A model generated the notes under the pieces. The model saw only the letters and a program-made list of their open reading frames with translations. It was not told the DNA's origin and did not search any database. A stretch of DNA of 22,760 bases from Elysia marginata (Eukaryota > Mollusca > Gastropoda > Plakobranchidae), in the NCBI GenBank assembly GCA_019649035.1, contig BMAT01002250.1:130451-153210 (forward strand), in the 5' to 3' direction. Of this stretch, positions 9,080 to 18,430 are shown in pieces (the stretch's first letter is position 1; each line of letters opens with the position of its first letter). A program made the translations under genes and the position numbers.

Positions 9080-10105
9080 GTTAAGAGTAAAACTAGGGCA
9101 CGGTGAGAGTCATGTTAGAGTAAAGTTAGAGTCAGGTGAGAGTACAGTTAGGGTTAGGGGAGAGTACAGTTAGGGTTAAGTAAAAGTCATTTAGGGTCAG
9201 GTGAGAGACATGTTGGACTCTGGTGAGAGTCATATGAGAGTCAGGTGAGACACATGTTGGACGCTGGTGAGAGCCATATTAGAGTCAGGTGAGAGACATG
9301 TTGGACTCTGGCGAGGGCCAAATTAGGAGCAAGTGCAAGTCGTGTTAGTGTCAAATGAGTCATGTGTATGGTCAAGTGAGAGTCATGTTAGTCAGATGAG
9401 AGTCATGTTAGGGTCAGATGAGAGTCATGTTAGTCAGGTGAGAGGCGTGTTAGTCAGGTGAGAGTCATGTTAGTCAGATGAGAGTCATGTTAGGGTCAGA
9501 TGAGAGTCATGTTAGTCAGGTGAGAGTCGTGTTAGTCAGGTGAGAGTCGTGTTAGGGTCAGATGAGAGTCATGTTAGTCAGATGAGAGTCACGTTAGGGT
9601 CAGATGAGATTCATGTTAGGGTCAGATGAGAGTCATGTTAAGGTCAGATGAGAGTCATGTTAGTCACCTGAGAGTCGTGTTAGGGTCAGATGAGAGTCAT
9701 GTTAGGGTCAGATGAGAGTCATGTTACTCAGGTGAGAGTCATGTTAGAGTTAGGTTAGAGTCATGTTAGAGTAAAACGTAAAAGAAATTAAAAGCGTAAG
9801 GTTAGAATCTTGTTTGAGTTAAATGAGACAGAGACGAGTCAAGTTAAAGTAAGGCTAGAGTAAGATTAGAATAAGCTTAAAATATGTTCTTGTCAGCTGA
9901 GAGTTTGGTAGTGAAAGGTGAGACTAAGTTAAGTGAGATTCATGTTAAATCTCGAGGTCAGGTTTGTGTCAGTTTGGAGTTAAGTAAGAGTCAGGTAATA
10001 TCTCCAATTGACTAAGGTTAGAGCCGGTTTAAAAAAGACTACAGCTCTGTTAGATTCAAGTCGATTTCAGATTTTTTACAAATAGCCTTAGGTTAGGGTC
10101 AGATT
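9080..10105. repeat. 20/22-bp minisatellite adjoining a splice acceptor
   Basis: Tandem units of gtcagatgagagtcatgtta (20 bp), with a second form carrying an extra gg (22 bp). The centre, about 9371-9766, is nearly uniform. Both flanks (9080-9370 and 9767-10105) decay into recognisable but substituted units, the usual sign of an array that expands in the middle and ages at its edges. On the transcribed minus strand each unit reads CTAACATGACTCTCATCTGA, with a CTAAC branch-point-like core and a pyrimidine-biased segment. The exon c acceptor itself is CTGATCCTAACAG. Confidence 0.95.
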
Positions 10106-10516
10106 AAACTAACAATAAATAAAGAATTTTGAAAAGATAAATTCTTACAGCGATACGTTAATTTTATCATCAGTAAGTGTGTCAATACTCAGGATTAGTT
10201 GCCTTTGATCAAAATAGCTTAACAAGTTCCGGTCTTAATTGATGCATTCCCGAAAAGTCATTTTTCTTTCTCTGGAACTATTCTCTTGGCGTCTGAAAAC
10301 CACAGCTTTGATTCATTAGCACTTGCTTACTAATTAAATAGCCCTGCGCATTGTTTATCAAAGTTTCTGTAAAATGTAAACTATTATAAATTGTTGACCG
10401 GAACATGTCACTTCAAATGAAAAAAAAACCACACAGGTCTATACTTAGAATTTTGTTGGAAAATATGAATACATGTACATCGACACTGTATAGACAAGAG
10501 GTGATGGGGTGATGAG

Positions 10517-10796
10517 GTAGAACAGAGTGACTCAGTGGTTAGCACGTCTGACTCGGGACGCGACGGTTGTGGGGTCGATTCCGACCACGACTCATGTTGA
10601 AATTGCTTAGGAAAGCAATTCTCTTTCCACACTTTGCTCAGCCCACCCACCTGCAAATGGGTACTTGGCTATAGGCATTATTGAAACTTTGTGGATTGTT
10701 TGTATTTGAGCGCCCAACAGGCAGCCGTAAACTCTGAAATGTGAGTTGAATTTACTGTGGTGTTGAATAATGACCTATTGGGGGGAGGGGGGGGGG
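10517..10796 (+). mobile_element. tRNA-derived SINE, copy 1
   Basis: An internal Pol III promoter is visible: box A TGACTCAGTGG (10528-10538) and box B GGGTCGATTCC (10572-10582), 34 bases apart. A body of about 190 bp then follows, shared with the copy at 12958: gcaaatgggtacttggct, ataggca, and gagcgcccaacaggcagccg. It ends in a G-rich stretch. Non-autonomous, presumably moved by a partner LINE's reverse transcriptase. Inserted antisense to the myosin gene. By eye it is about three-quarters identical to copy 2, so both are fairly old. No clear target-site duplication was seen. Confidence 0.85.
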
Positions 10797-11047
10797 CTAT
10801 GTTAAGTCTTAAGACTGCTTTCATCGGTAAAAGACTGTAAACCTTATATGAGAATGTTCTATGAACTTTTAAAAATTCTTTTAGAGTAGTTCCCCTTCGA
10901 CAAATGTTGAGATTTAGGCTTAGCTTTAGCACTGAAGGTATTTGAATAAACTACCTCGCCAACAGAAGAGTTCGCTGGTGAGCCCACCTTGTGAATTTTA
11001 CACACTAAAGAGGTTAGTACTGAAACAGTCCCATTCAAGCATCTCAC

Positions 11048-11173
11048 CTGCGGAAACCTGCACTCCTCGTCCAGCATCTTGAGAATACATTTCGGAGCTT
11101 TCTCTATCAGCTCTACACAGGGCGTGTTGTCAGTAAAGCTGATGTGGGCGAACTCGATCTCTTCTTCCCGATA
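11048..11173 (-). CDS. Myosin exon b: lower 50K start
   Basis: Encodes 42 residues, starting [16 protein letters not shown] and ending LDEECRFPQ. This is the segment after the relay helix where myosins carry a W..I.F.DN..C.DLIE motif followed by LLDEE..FP. ISFTDN and CRFPQ recall class XV and its MyTH4-FERM relatives more than class I or II. The acceptor CACCTGTCAG and donor CAG|GTGAGA are both strong. Length 126 nt with phase 0 on each side, so skipping this exon would keep the frame. It joins exon a as LEQEA-YREEE. It is flanked by two direct copies of the same SINE, at 10517 and 12958. Confidence 0.94.
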
Positions 11174-11901
11174 CTGACAGGTGGCGGTGGCAGTAACAGT
11201 CATATAAAGAGGGAGAGAAAAATAAGAGATCAGAATAATCGCATTTGCCTGTTTTAATTATAGTTTTCTTAACTGAATACCTATAGGTCACCCAGCTCAA
11301 AAACAATACATAATCGTGTCTTAAGCCTAAACGTCTGGGCGCAGCGTTTTGATTAAAATGCGACTGATTTGTCAAGGTACTTAAAATAGTGTCTCCATGT
11401 TCTCACATTTTCACTGAGGTATTCTCATAGGTATTTGTGATAAAATAAGACTCTTTAGTTACCTACATCTCCAATGATAGGGAAATTATTTAATGGGGAC
11501 GTCAGACTGAAATTGTTATCAACAAGGAAGACAACATAGGCTAAATTTTGTAATTTATACGAAAAAAGTATTTTAATGTAATATGTCTACTTTTAAAATA
11601 AAATAAAACTACAAAACGGAACAAATATCAAGCCATACTCACTTTAACCTTTTTTAAAAAATAAATTTAAGCAGACAAGGGAAATTAGCATAATTATGAA
11701 AACAGGAGAAAGGAAAGGAAACAACATTTACCACAAAAAAAGAGAAAAGTTGGATATCGCAGATAAATAGTGTAAAACATGAAAAAAATCATTTTAAAAA
11801 AAACTGGATAAAAATTTTAAAGTGAACAGGGGCGCGTGTTTAAAACGAACGGAAAAACTTAGAATTAACTGATGCAACATTGAACTTTATCTGTCATATC
11901 T

Positions 11902-11985
11902 CTCCTCGTGTACTAGTGCTGCAGTGATTGTCCCCCCTAATCAATCAACACTATGCAAGTCTCGTAACGCTGCTGTTACGATGTC
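11902..11985 (+). repeat. Inverted repeat, left arm
   Basis: The core at 11946-11977 is matched at 29 of 32 bases by the reverse complement of 12697-12728. Weaker similarity extends outward (ctcctcgt..ctagt). The arm is followed by a GA-rich tract, as is the reverse complement of the right arm. Confidence 0.8.
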
Positions 11986-12002
11986 TACGACTGAAGTGAA
12001 AC

Positions 12003-12261
12003 AGAGGGGTAAAGAGAGAGGTAGCTAGAGAGTGAGATAAACTGAGGATCAGAGAGAGGAGAAAGAGAGAGAACGAGAAAGGCAGGGAGAGAGAGAGAAA
12101 AAGAGAAAGACACACACACAGAGAAAGTGAGTAAGCGAAAGAAAGAGAGAGAGACTGAGTGANNNNNNNNNNNNNNNNNNNNNNNNNNNNNNNNNNNNNN
12201 NNNNNNNNNNNNNNNNNNNNNNNNNNNNNNNNNNNNNNNNNNNNNNNNNNNNNNNNNNNNN

Positions 12262-12299
<38 letters not shown>
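12003..12299. repeat. GA-rich microsatellite interrupted by the gap
   Basis: Impure then pure (GA)n on the plus strand (CT on the myosin-sense strand). The gap at 12163-12261 falls inside it, so the assembly presumably broke on this tract. Open frames crossing it are artefacts of the simple repeat. Confidence 0.95.
12163..12261. other. Assembly gap (99 N)
   Basis: A run of 99 undetermined bases, bounded on both sides by GA repeat. The real size may differ. Confidence 0.99.
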
Positions 12300-12440
12300 G
12301 AAGAAAGGTATGTGAGCTATGCAGCAATTAGCTGTGAGCTCTCTGTTCCTCCTCCTCCAGCAGACGGGCACACTCGGCACAGTGGCTGGTCCTGACTGAT
12401 CTGCTGGTGTTTATGTTTCCTGGTTAGGAGTGTTTACTTC
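12300..12440. other. GC-richer unique island in the large intron
   Basis: The sequence between the two arms' purine tracts is noticeably less AT-rich than its surroundings. On the minus strand one frame reads CAECARLLEEEEQRAHS then stop (TAA at 12328-12330), with an acidic run. It matches no family I know, and the exon a to exon b junction is already complete without it. It could be an alternative exon, a relic of another gene, or unique sequence carried by the inverted-repeat element. Confidence 0.3.
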
Positions 12441-12598
12441 ACCTGTGATTTCATAAACATCGCACTGATGATGGAAATCATTACACTAAACCTCCTGCCA
12501 TCCTCGACAAGCATGTGAGATATGACGAAAGTCTGGTTAGCTTCTGAGAACGTTTTGAGCAAATTAGTCCAAAATTTTCTTTCGCCATTTATTTTTGT

Positions 12599-12689
12599 CT
12601 CTCTCTCCCTCTCTCTATCCTTCTTTCTCCCTCTCTCTGTCTCTCTCTCCTTCTCTCTCTCTTTCTCTCCCTCCCTCCCTCCCTCTCAG
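12599..12689. repeat. CT-rich tract next to the right inverted-repeat arm
   Basis: Imperfect (CT)n and (CCCT)n on the plus strand, the counterpart in reverse complement of the GA tract beside the left arm. Confidence 0.93.
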
Positions 12690-12765
12690 ATAGACAAACA
12701 GCAGTGTTACGAGGCTCGCATAGTGTTGAGTAATCAGTACCGGCAATGACTAGAGAACGAGGAGG
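12682..12765 (-). repeat. Inverted repeat, right arm
   Basis: The reverse complement of 12697-12728 matches 11946-11977 at 29 of 32 bases; outer bases ctcctcgt..ctagt also correspond. On the plus strand the CT tract and CAG before it look like a splice acceptor followed by an open frame IDKQQCYEARIVLSNQYRQ and a stop. Its homology to the left arm makes a repeat the better explanation. Confidence 0.8.
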
Positions 12766-12957
12766 CAACTGGCTGGAAGAGTTAGGTTTCTTAGAAGTGT
12801 TATTCTTAAACAAAACTTCCCCCTTGTCTGTCTCTGCCTCTACTATATAATATTGTCATTGTTCCGTTAAGATATCGCTGCCAATCAGTTGAATTAAAAT
12901 ATGTTGTTTTTTCTTTTTGTATCTGAGTCCACGCCCTGCTCACTTCACTTCACTACT

Positions 12958-13212
12958 GTGGTGCAGCGTGGCTCAGTGGTTAGTACGTCGGACTTGTGAT
13001 CAGGCGGTCGCGGGTTCGAATTCTTACCACGACGTATGTTGTAGCTGCCTTTGGAAAGCAATCTATTCACACTTTCCTGTAAAATGGGTACTGGCTATAG
13101 GCAGAGCTTGAAACTTGTAGAATGTTAGTATTAGAGCGCCTAACAGGCAGCCGTGTCGAATGCTCTGAATTATGAAATGAATTTGCTTTGGTGTGTATTG
13201 GCCTGCTGGGGG
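12958..13212 (+). mobile_element. tRNA-derived SINE, copy 2
   Basis: The clearer of the two copies. Box A is TGGCTCAGTGG (12969-12979) and box B GGTTCGAATTC (13013-13023). The anticodon-loop position reads CTTGTGA, so the tRNA part would be threonine-like (TGT) if aligned as a tRNA. The shared body follows: aaaatgggtac.tggctataggca, then gagcgcctaacaggcagccg, ending about ctgctgggggaaa. It lies in the intron upstream of exon b, in the same orientation as copy 1. The missing acceptor-stem pairing and long 3' body show it is a SINE and not a working tRNA gene. Confidence 0.88.
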
Positions 13213-14527
13213 AAATATGTAAAATCCATATTTTTTTACACCTAACATCCGCATTCTCTTTCAAATCACCAGGACCCAACGTCAGTGATTACAAGATATA
13301 AGCTGTTGCAGGTCATTTGTTAATTCTGACAGTTTTACCTCAAACCGGATTTTTTTTTCCTTTCCCTGAGAAATACTTTAATAACCAGAAACGGTCAATA
13401 TTTTTCTTCTTCTTTTACTGCGATCTTTAGCCTGTGCTAAATAAAGTTTAAATTTATTTTTTTTAAATGTGGTTTTAAATCTCGGTGGATAATGACGGTA
13501 TTTTTCCTATTGTCTTTTTCTTTAAAGTAATTTATTTCGAAACAGAAACTACCTCATAAAGAGGCGAGTTTAACTTCAATGAATATATCTCTCTAAAACT
13601 GACTTCAAGACAAGAGTTACTTCTACTTGCTTTGATAAGCGCTAAGGAAAGCACCGCTACTCACGTCGGCATCACAAAAAGCGCAGTTTCTATTTCTTTT
13701 GTAACTCTATGGTGCTTTGAAAAAAACAAAAAATAATGCTTCTCTACAACCCATTGTATATCTTTAAAATCTTCATCTTTGTTGATAAGACTCTACTTAT
13801 CATTTGAACTTAGGCAAGCCAAAAAAAAAATACCCAACATGGGCGGCAGGACGGAAGGAGAAAATAAAAAACAAAAAAACAAACAGTGAGCCGATACGCA
13901 TAATATTTAAGATTGCTCTGTTGGTATCACAGACTGCAGTGTGGTTGGTATCCCCTGGTACCCTGTGTAGTTATGCCCCTAAGCTTCCCAAAGATGCTTA
14001 TTATTATGGAGTGTGTTCAAAGGTAGGAAAATTCAAATGCTAAGGTTCAGACCTCGGCCTATAGATCCAGGCTAGAACGTTCATGTGTGGGATGTTTTGA
14101 GGACGCTAATATGACGCAAATAATCGTGTTTTTTATTTTTTTCTCTCAGGAGAGTCAAGTGGGTTTGAGTGACAAAATGACGGCGATGGTAATTAGCATC
14201 AAGAACCCTAATCAATGCAGAGGAAAGAAAAAAGGGCAGGGGCAGGGCGGGGGTTGGTTAGAAAAAATAATCGACGACGGAAGCGGTGGCAGAAGAGGAA
14301 ATATTTAAATAAACTGAATCGAGGACAAAGCACAGAACCATTCAAACTTGAGAGAATGGCTTCTTAAAGCGATGGTGGATTATTTGAATCAAACCCCAAA
14401 TTAGTTTTACTCGAGAGCTTCATTAGCATTATAATTATCGAGGGGGCGTAGCACACCGCCTGGTTACAGACAGAACTGTTTCTATTCAAAACACAGGAAG
14501 CGGGTTAGAAATGTATGTGTGTGGTGA

Positions 14528-14555
14528 GAAGAGAGAGAGAGAAGGGGGGGGGGGG
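14528..14555. repeat. (GA)n plus poly-G tract
   Basis: Short (GA)n run followed by about a dozen G on the plus strand. Simple sequence only. Confidence 0.9.
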
Positions 14556-15094
14556 TCGCTTGTATTAATTTCGGCATGTTTTATACAATAGTGGCGAAAT
14601 TTTGTTGAGGCTATAAAGCAACTTAAAACACATAAAACAGGGTGAAAAGTTAGGATGTTTTTACTCTTCATTTCATAGCTAACATAAGGGTTCGTAATTT
14701 TCCGAAAAACATTACCACCGCTATTCACAAACCATCAAAACACACACAAAAGGGTGAAATGGAACTCATCAAATTCCTTTTAAAATTACACTGCATCGTA
14801 CTTGCATTAAGCTTCCCTTTTGTGTGATTTAATACGTTTCACTGATTCATTTACAGTAAACCACCCAAACCCTACACTCTAGAATCATTAGATTATTTTT
14901 TAATTTGACCCAAAATATTTCACATTGCATTTCTTCGTTGTTGTTTTTTTTATGTGCTTCATTCAGACATAACCGCACACCTACGCTCGCCCATTCATAA
15001 AAATAATGTTTACCACTCCTTACAAAAGCCATCTGCTATGTGGCCTACTTTCAGGTATTCTACGCAACTGCAAGATAAAATTTAATGCTGATAA

Positions 15095-15380
15095 CGACGC
15101 CGCGAGTGCAACCACAAGTAACGGCGAATTTCCTCTACGCTGCATTTAGTGCAAGCGCAAGAAGACGAGAGGGTGGGCTACGTACAAGAGTGACTCATTT
15201 GCCAAGCATGATTAAAACATTCACAAAATATGGGCAGCAGGGACTCCATACAAACTGCGGCCCGCGCAGACTGGCAGGGCCATGATTGTGCCGGTTGTAA
15301 ACAAATTCTCCGCCGCGCGCAGTCTAGCGCAGACAGGCGAGTAGTGCGCGCCGCCGGTCGCTTTCTTTCCACTAGCCGAT
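15095..15380. promoter_or_regulatory. CpG-rich patch, possible internal promoter or enhancer
   Basis: An AT-rich intron suddenly becomes GC-rich here. From 15256 to about 15390 I count about 17 CpG, including ccgccgcgcgc and gtgcgcgccgccggtcgc. A TATAAATA sequence lies at 15502-15509 on the plus strand. The patch could be an unmethylated regulatory island, or a start site for an internal or antisense transcript. No open frame of interest follows on either side, so the call rests on base composition alone. Confidence 0.35.
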
Positions 15381-16488
15381 AAGGCACACGGGACTTGGGA
15401 CTTAGGGGACTAAAAAGAACTACAAGGTCAAGAACAGTGCAGTGCCACTGAGTTGTAACGATCACGCCTAAAACAAGGCCGAGATCCAAGCACCAGAGAT
15501 CTATAAATAGATGATTCTCTCGATACGGTCGAATCTCCTGGCTCCATCTTCGTCACCTGATCTTCCGTGATTATTCCAAGTATAAAATAAGAACAAAGCG
15601 AAAAAACTGTGCTGTCATTTTCCCGTCTGAAACAAACATTTTGGGAAGATTCGGGAACGTTGGTCCTACTAAAAAGACATGTTTTTGTTTGGGTTTCATT
15701 AATTTATTTACGCGTGGCCCAGTATAATATACAAAGACGGACTTCAATCACATTCGGGCTATTTTCAAACCTCGAACAATAAGTGGCTAGCTTAGAGACA
15801 ATCGCACCAGAAAAAAGTCCCCAAAATACACGTGTACAGCAAAAAAAAAATACTAACCATCACTACCTACTGAGATCACACAATGACATTTTCCTCTCAT
15901 ATCCCTCAGTCAGATACTTTATTTTTAAACACTAAATGAGGTGAGGATATTTGGAAGCTTTTCTGGACCCTGAGAGAATTTCTTTGTTCTAAATTAAACC
16001 GGTCAAACAGTTACCTTTGAAACTGGGGTCAAAAGATCAATGGCTTAAAATTCAAACGTGTCTGGCAGAAGGTATTACGTTGATCAAATCCTTGTGATCA
16101 AGTAAAGATCAATGCATCTACTGCAGTTGTTGCAGCCTTGCCAACACTGAAGTTCGGAAAGCTTTACCTCGCACAGTCAGCAGGTTCTAGACATTCCGAC
16201 AGAATTCACCTAGAATTAGAACTTCAAGTGCTACACTGAAACCCACTAAGTACCTATCTCTTGGCATGAATGTTGGCTATCTATCTTTCTAAACGTCTAG
16301 CTATCCGTCTATCAACGATTCATCTGTTTAAAAAGCCTCTAGGCAAGACTTCGCCAGGCTTATCTTATTCCACCAAAATAAATTAGACCCTACCAGACCG
16401 TACAAAGCAAAGCAACGAATGAGAAGTGAATAATGAATACTAAGGTGTTACTGTATATTTATTATGGGTAACACAAAATACTGCTCAC

Positions 16489-16581
16489 CGCCTCTTGTTC
16501 CAAAGCAAACACATAGTGGTTGAAGAACCGGTGCAGCTTCTCGTTGGTGAAGTTGATGCACAGCTGCTCGTAACTGTTGGT
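16489..16581 (-). CDS. Myosin exon a: relay helix
   Basis: Encodes 31 residues beginning [16 protein letters not shown] and ending FALEQEA, the relay helix that follows switch II in all myosins (typical family form NSFEQLCINYANEKLQ.FFN..F.LEQEEY). It couples nucleotide state to the converter. The acceptor is a pyrimidine-rich tract ending CTCCTCAG; the donor is GCG|GTGAGC. Phase 0 at both ends. The preceding exon, expected to end in a LDIFGFE-type switch II motif, was not found in the remaining 6.2 kb to the right. This is therefore the most 5' coding exon recognised here and the gene is truncated by the window. Confidence 0.93.
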
Positions 16582-17702
16582 CTGAGGAGAGATGGAGATA
16601 GAGCAGGTAGTTAGTACTTAGAAAGCTACTGCAGTAGGTTGGGTGAAAACACCTCAAGTGTAAACAGTGCAAAACACACAGAAATGTAAACCTCGGCAAA
16701 ACACAGAAACGGCACTTTTCCTTTAAAAAATTGTGTTTCGTTGTTTTGAAGAAAGAGATGTAAGAAGATGGTTTGAAAAGAAATTACGCGATATGAAAAA
16801 AATGTTACGTCTGTAGATCATCCTATTACTAGCAATTGTTCAAAATAATGTGCTAATATTTTTCATTATTTTGCTTACTTCAAAATATTAAATACGTTAA
16901 TTTTGTAAATTATGTTCGATTTATGGTACAGATGTAGAAATATTTTCTTCACGCATTATGTATCGAGGAAAATTATTAATGAATAATGTTGCTCAGATCT
17001 AAGTTGGCATGAATTTGCAAGAGCTGTATGAAATTGACTCTGTGCAAATTACGAAGCTATTGCGTTGGGCTATTAAAATGGCACACGCTCCAGAAATCTG
17101 TTGTACTGTGTTTCAACGTAACCCTAAATTCACGTAGTCACATTGAAAATACAGGACGGTTCTTTTGCTCGCTTGGTTTTTTTTTCTTTTGGTTTTTAAA
17201 TCTCCGAAGCATCTTGTAAACCCTGCCTGGCGCAAGTGTTCCATCAAGTTGAACAAATCACTATGCTGTGCTCGGAGTGATGTTTCATGTTATCAGATCA
17301 CTGTTTTCATGCTAAAAAGGAAAACTTAAGAAGGGGTGGAAAGAGAGGGGGGAGAGAGTGAAAGAGGGACCTGTGTTATGCTTTTAAAGATCGATTGTGC
17401 CATAGAGGCATCAGTACAAGTGTGTGCTTGTCAAGATGAGCCTCTTGATAAAAGCAGAAATTTGAGAAAGGTGAGATTAAGTGCGGTTTAAACGTGGGGG
17501 TTGGGTGAGGGGGGGAGAGAACCAGCGCTGCTTTAGAAAAAAGGCGTTGGTAAAAAAAATACTGTTTGAATACAGCGGATAGGCACTGGGATTAAGAAAG
17601 AATTTGAGACAACTCGCAGATTAGGGACGTTTATAATTATCAAAAAGCTTGTGAAAGTTAAAAAATTAAACACAAGCGGAAAGAACGGGTTGGGGAGGAC
17701 AA

Positions 17703-17812
17703 TTATGAGAGAGACAGAGAGAGAGAACAAAGCAAAGAGGGATAGACCGACAGACTGAGACAGACATATAAAGGAAGAAAGCAGGAAAGAGAGACACAGA
17801 CAGAATGATGTC
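17703..17812. repeat. Imperfect GA-rich tract
   Basis: Degenerate (GA)n and (GACA)n on the plus strand within the upstream intron; simple sequence. Confidence 0.9.
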
Positions 17813-18283
17813 CCGTGCACTAGATTTCATACTCAAAAGACATGTCACCATCTATAGACGCCATTAAGCCAGGCCATTTTGATTGCCTTTTTGATCCTCT
17901 AAACTTAATAATTCTTTCCGTCTCTCCCTCCCTTCCTCTAAATCCTCCATGCAAACAAATGAGGAAAACTCAAATCATGCGTGCTCAAAAGTAGGCGTAC
18001 TCACTGTCTAAAGTGTGCCTACTAACAGTATGGATGGGGAGGAAGCACCAATGTCTCGAGGGACGGGCTATCGTAAATCACCATTATTTCTCGTTTGAGA
18101 TGGGTTAAAGAGGGTCTTTTTTCAATTCGTATAATCAACCGTGGCAATGGTATGCACCAGTAAAAGATCTTTTGGTTTCCTTTTTTTCTTACAGTTCTCG
18201 CATTTCTGAATTAGTGTTCGTTAGTTTATACCATAGTCACTCTTAAAAAGATGGCAAAGTTTCAATCTGTGTCATTCAATGTA

Positions 18284-18430
18284 AATCTCTCTCCATCTCT
18301 TTCTTTCTCTCTCTCTCTCTATCTCTCTTTATCCTTCACTCTCTCTATTATCTCTCTTTCTCTATTTGTCTCTCTTTCTCCCTCTCTCTCTACCCCCCCT
18401 CTCTCTCTCTTTTTCTCCGCTTACCACCCT
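18284..18430. repeat. CT-rich tract
   Basis: About 150 bp of imperfect (CT)n on the plus strand. The long open frame across it (Ser/Leu-rich) is a by-product of the repeat. Confidence 0.93.

Larger units (their letters stand above)
9057..11047 (-). other. Intron between myosin exons b and c
   Basis: Two kilobases, from donor GTGAGA to acceptor GATCCTAACAG. It holds SINE copy 1 (10517-10796) in its 5' part and a minisatellite filling most of its 3' half, up to the acceptor. Confidence 0.92.
11174..16488 (-). other. Large intron between myosin exons a and b
   Basis: 5.3 kb, GTGAGC to CCTGTCAG. It contains the inverted repeat with GA/CT tracts and assembly gap (11902-12765), SINE copy 2 (12958-13212), a GA plus poly-G tract (14528-14555) and a CpG-rich patch (15095-15380). 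The rest is AT-rich with short open frames lacking motifs. The true length is unknown because the gap size is nominal. Confidence 0.9.
3788..16581 (-). other. Unconventional myosin gene, internal part (nine exons)
   Basis: Actin-based motor gene read right to left. Nine exons (16489-16581, 11048-11173, 8820-9056, 8269-8408, 7908-8025, 7054-7227, 5317-5428, 4622-4728, 3788-3945) total 1265 nt, or 421 codons plus two bases. Every junction is GT-AG and every phase agrees (0,0,0,2,0,0,1,0, then 2 open). Order of parts: relay helix (residues 1-32), lower 50K with HYAG (about 110), actin-binding/loop 2 (153-208), SH1/SH2 (about 225-243), converter ending WQVGKTKVF (290-298), IQ1 (about 319-340), IQ2 (342-362), IQ3 (364-384), charged helix (386-412). 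Family knowledge: three IQs plus an E/R/K helix match class X, while ISFTDN and FPQ are seen in class XV and relatives. P-loop, switch I and switch II lie off the right edge; any PH, MyTH4 or FERM parts lie off the left edge. The MyTH4-FERM group is likely; the exact class is open. Confidence 0.93.

Noticed and set aside
9140-9180. TTAGGG-like words suggesting interstitial telomere repeats
   Set aside because: Only a few gttaggg words, spaced by the 20/22-bp minisatellite unit; they are unit variants and not a (TTAGGG)n run.
11985-12380. Ser/Leu-rich open frames across the GA tract and gap
   Set aside because: Products of (CT)n translation through undetermined bases; no evidence of coding.
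12697-12749. Plus-strand terminal exon IDKQQCYEARIVLSNQYRQ after a CT-rich acceptor
   Set aside because: The same DNA occurs in inverted orientation at 11946-11977, so a repeated element explains it better; the acceptor-like CT tract is a microsatellite.
12958-13040. A functional tRNA-Thr gene
   Set aside because: Boxes A and B are good, but the acceptor stem does not pair and a long body shared with another copy follows; it is the head of a SINE.
17150-17300. Minus-strand frame containing SDLFNLMEHLRQAGFTRCFG as a missing upstream myosin exon
   Set aside because: It does not match the motor sequence expected before the relay helix and lacks a convincing acceptor.
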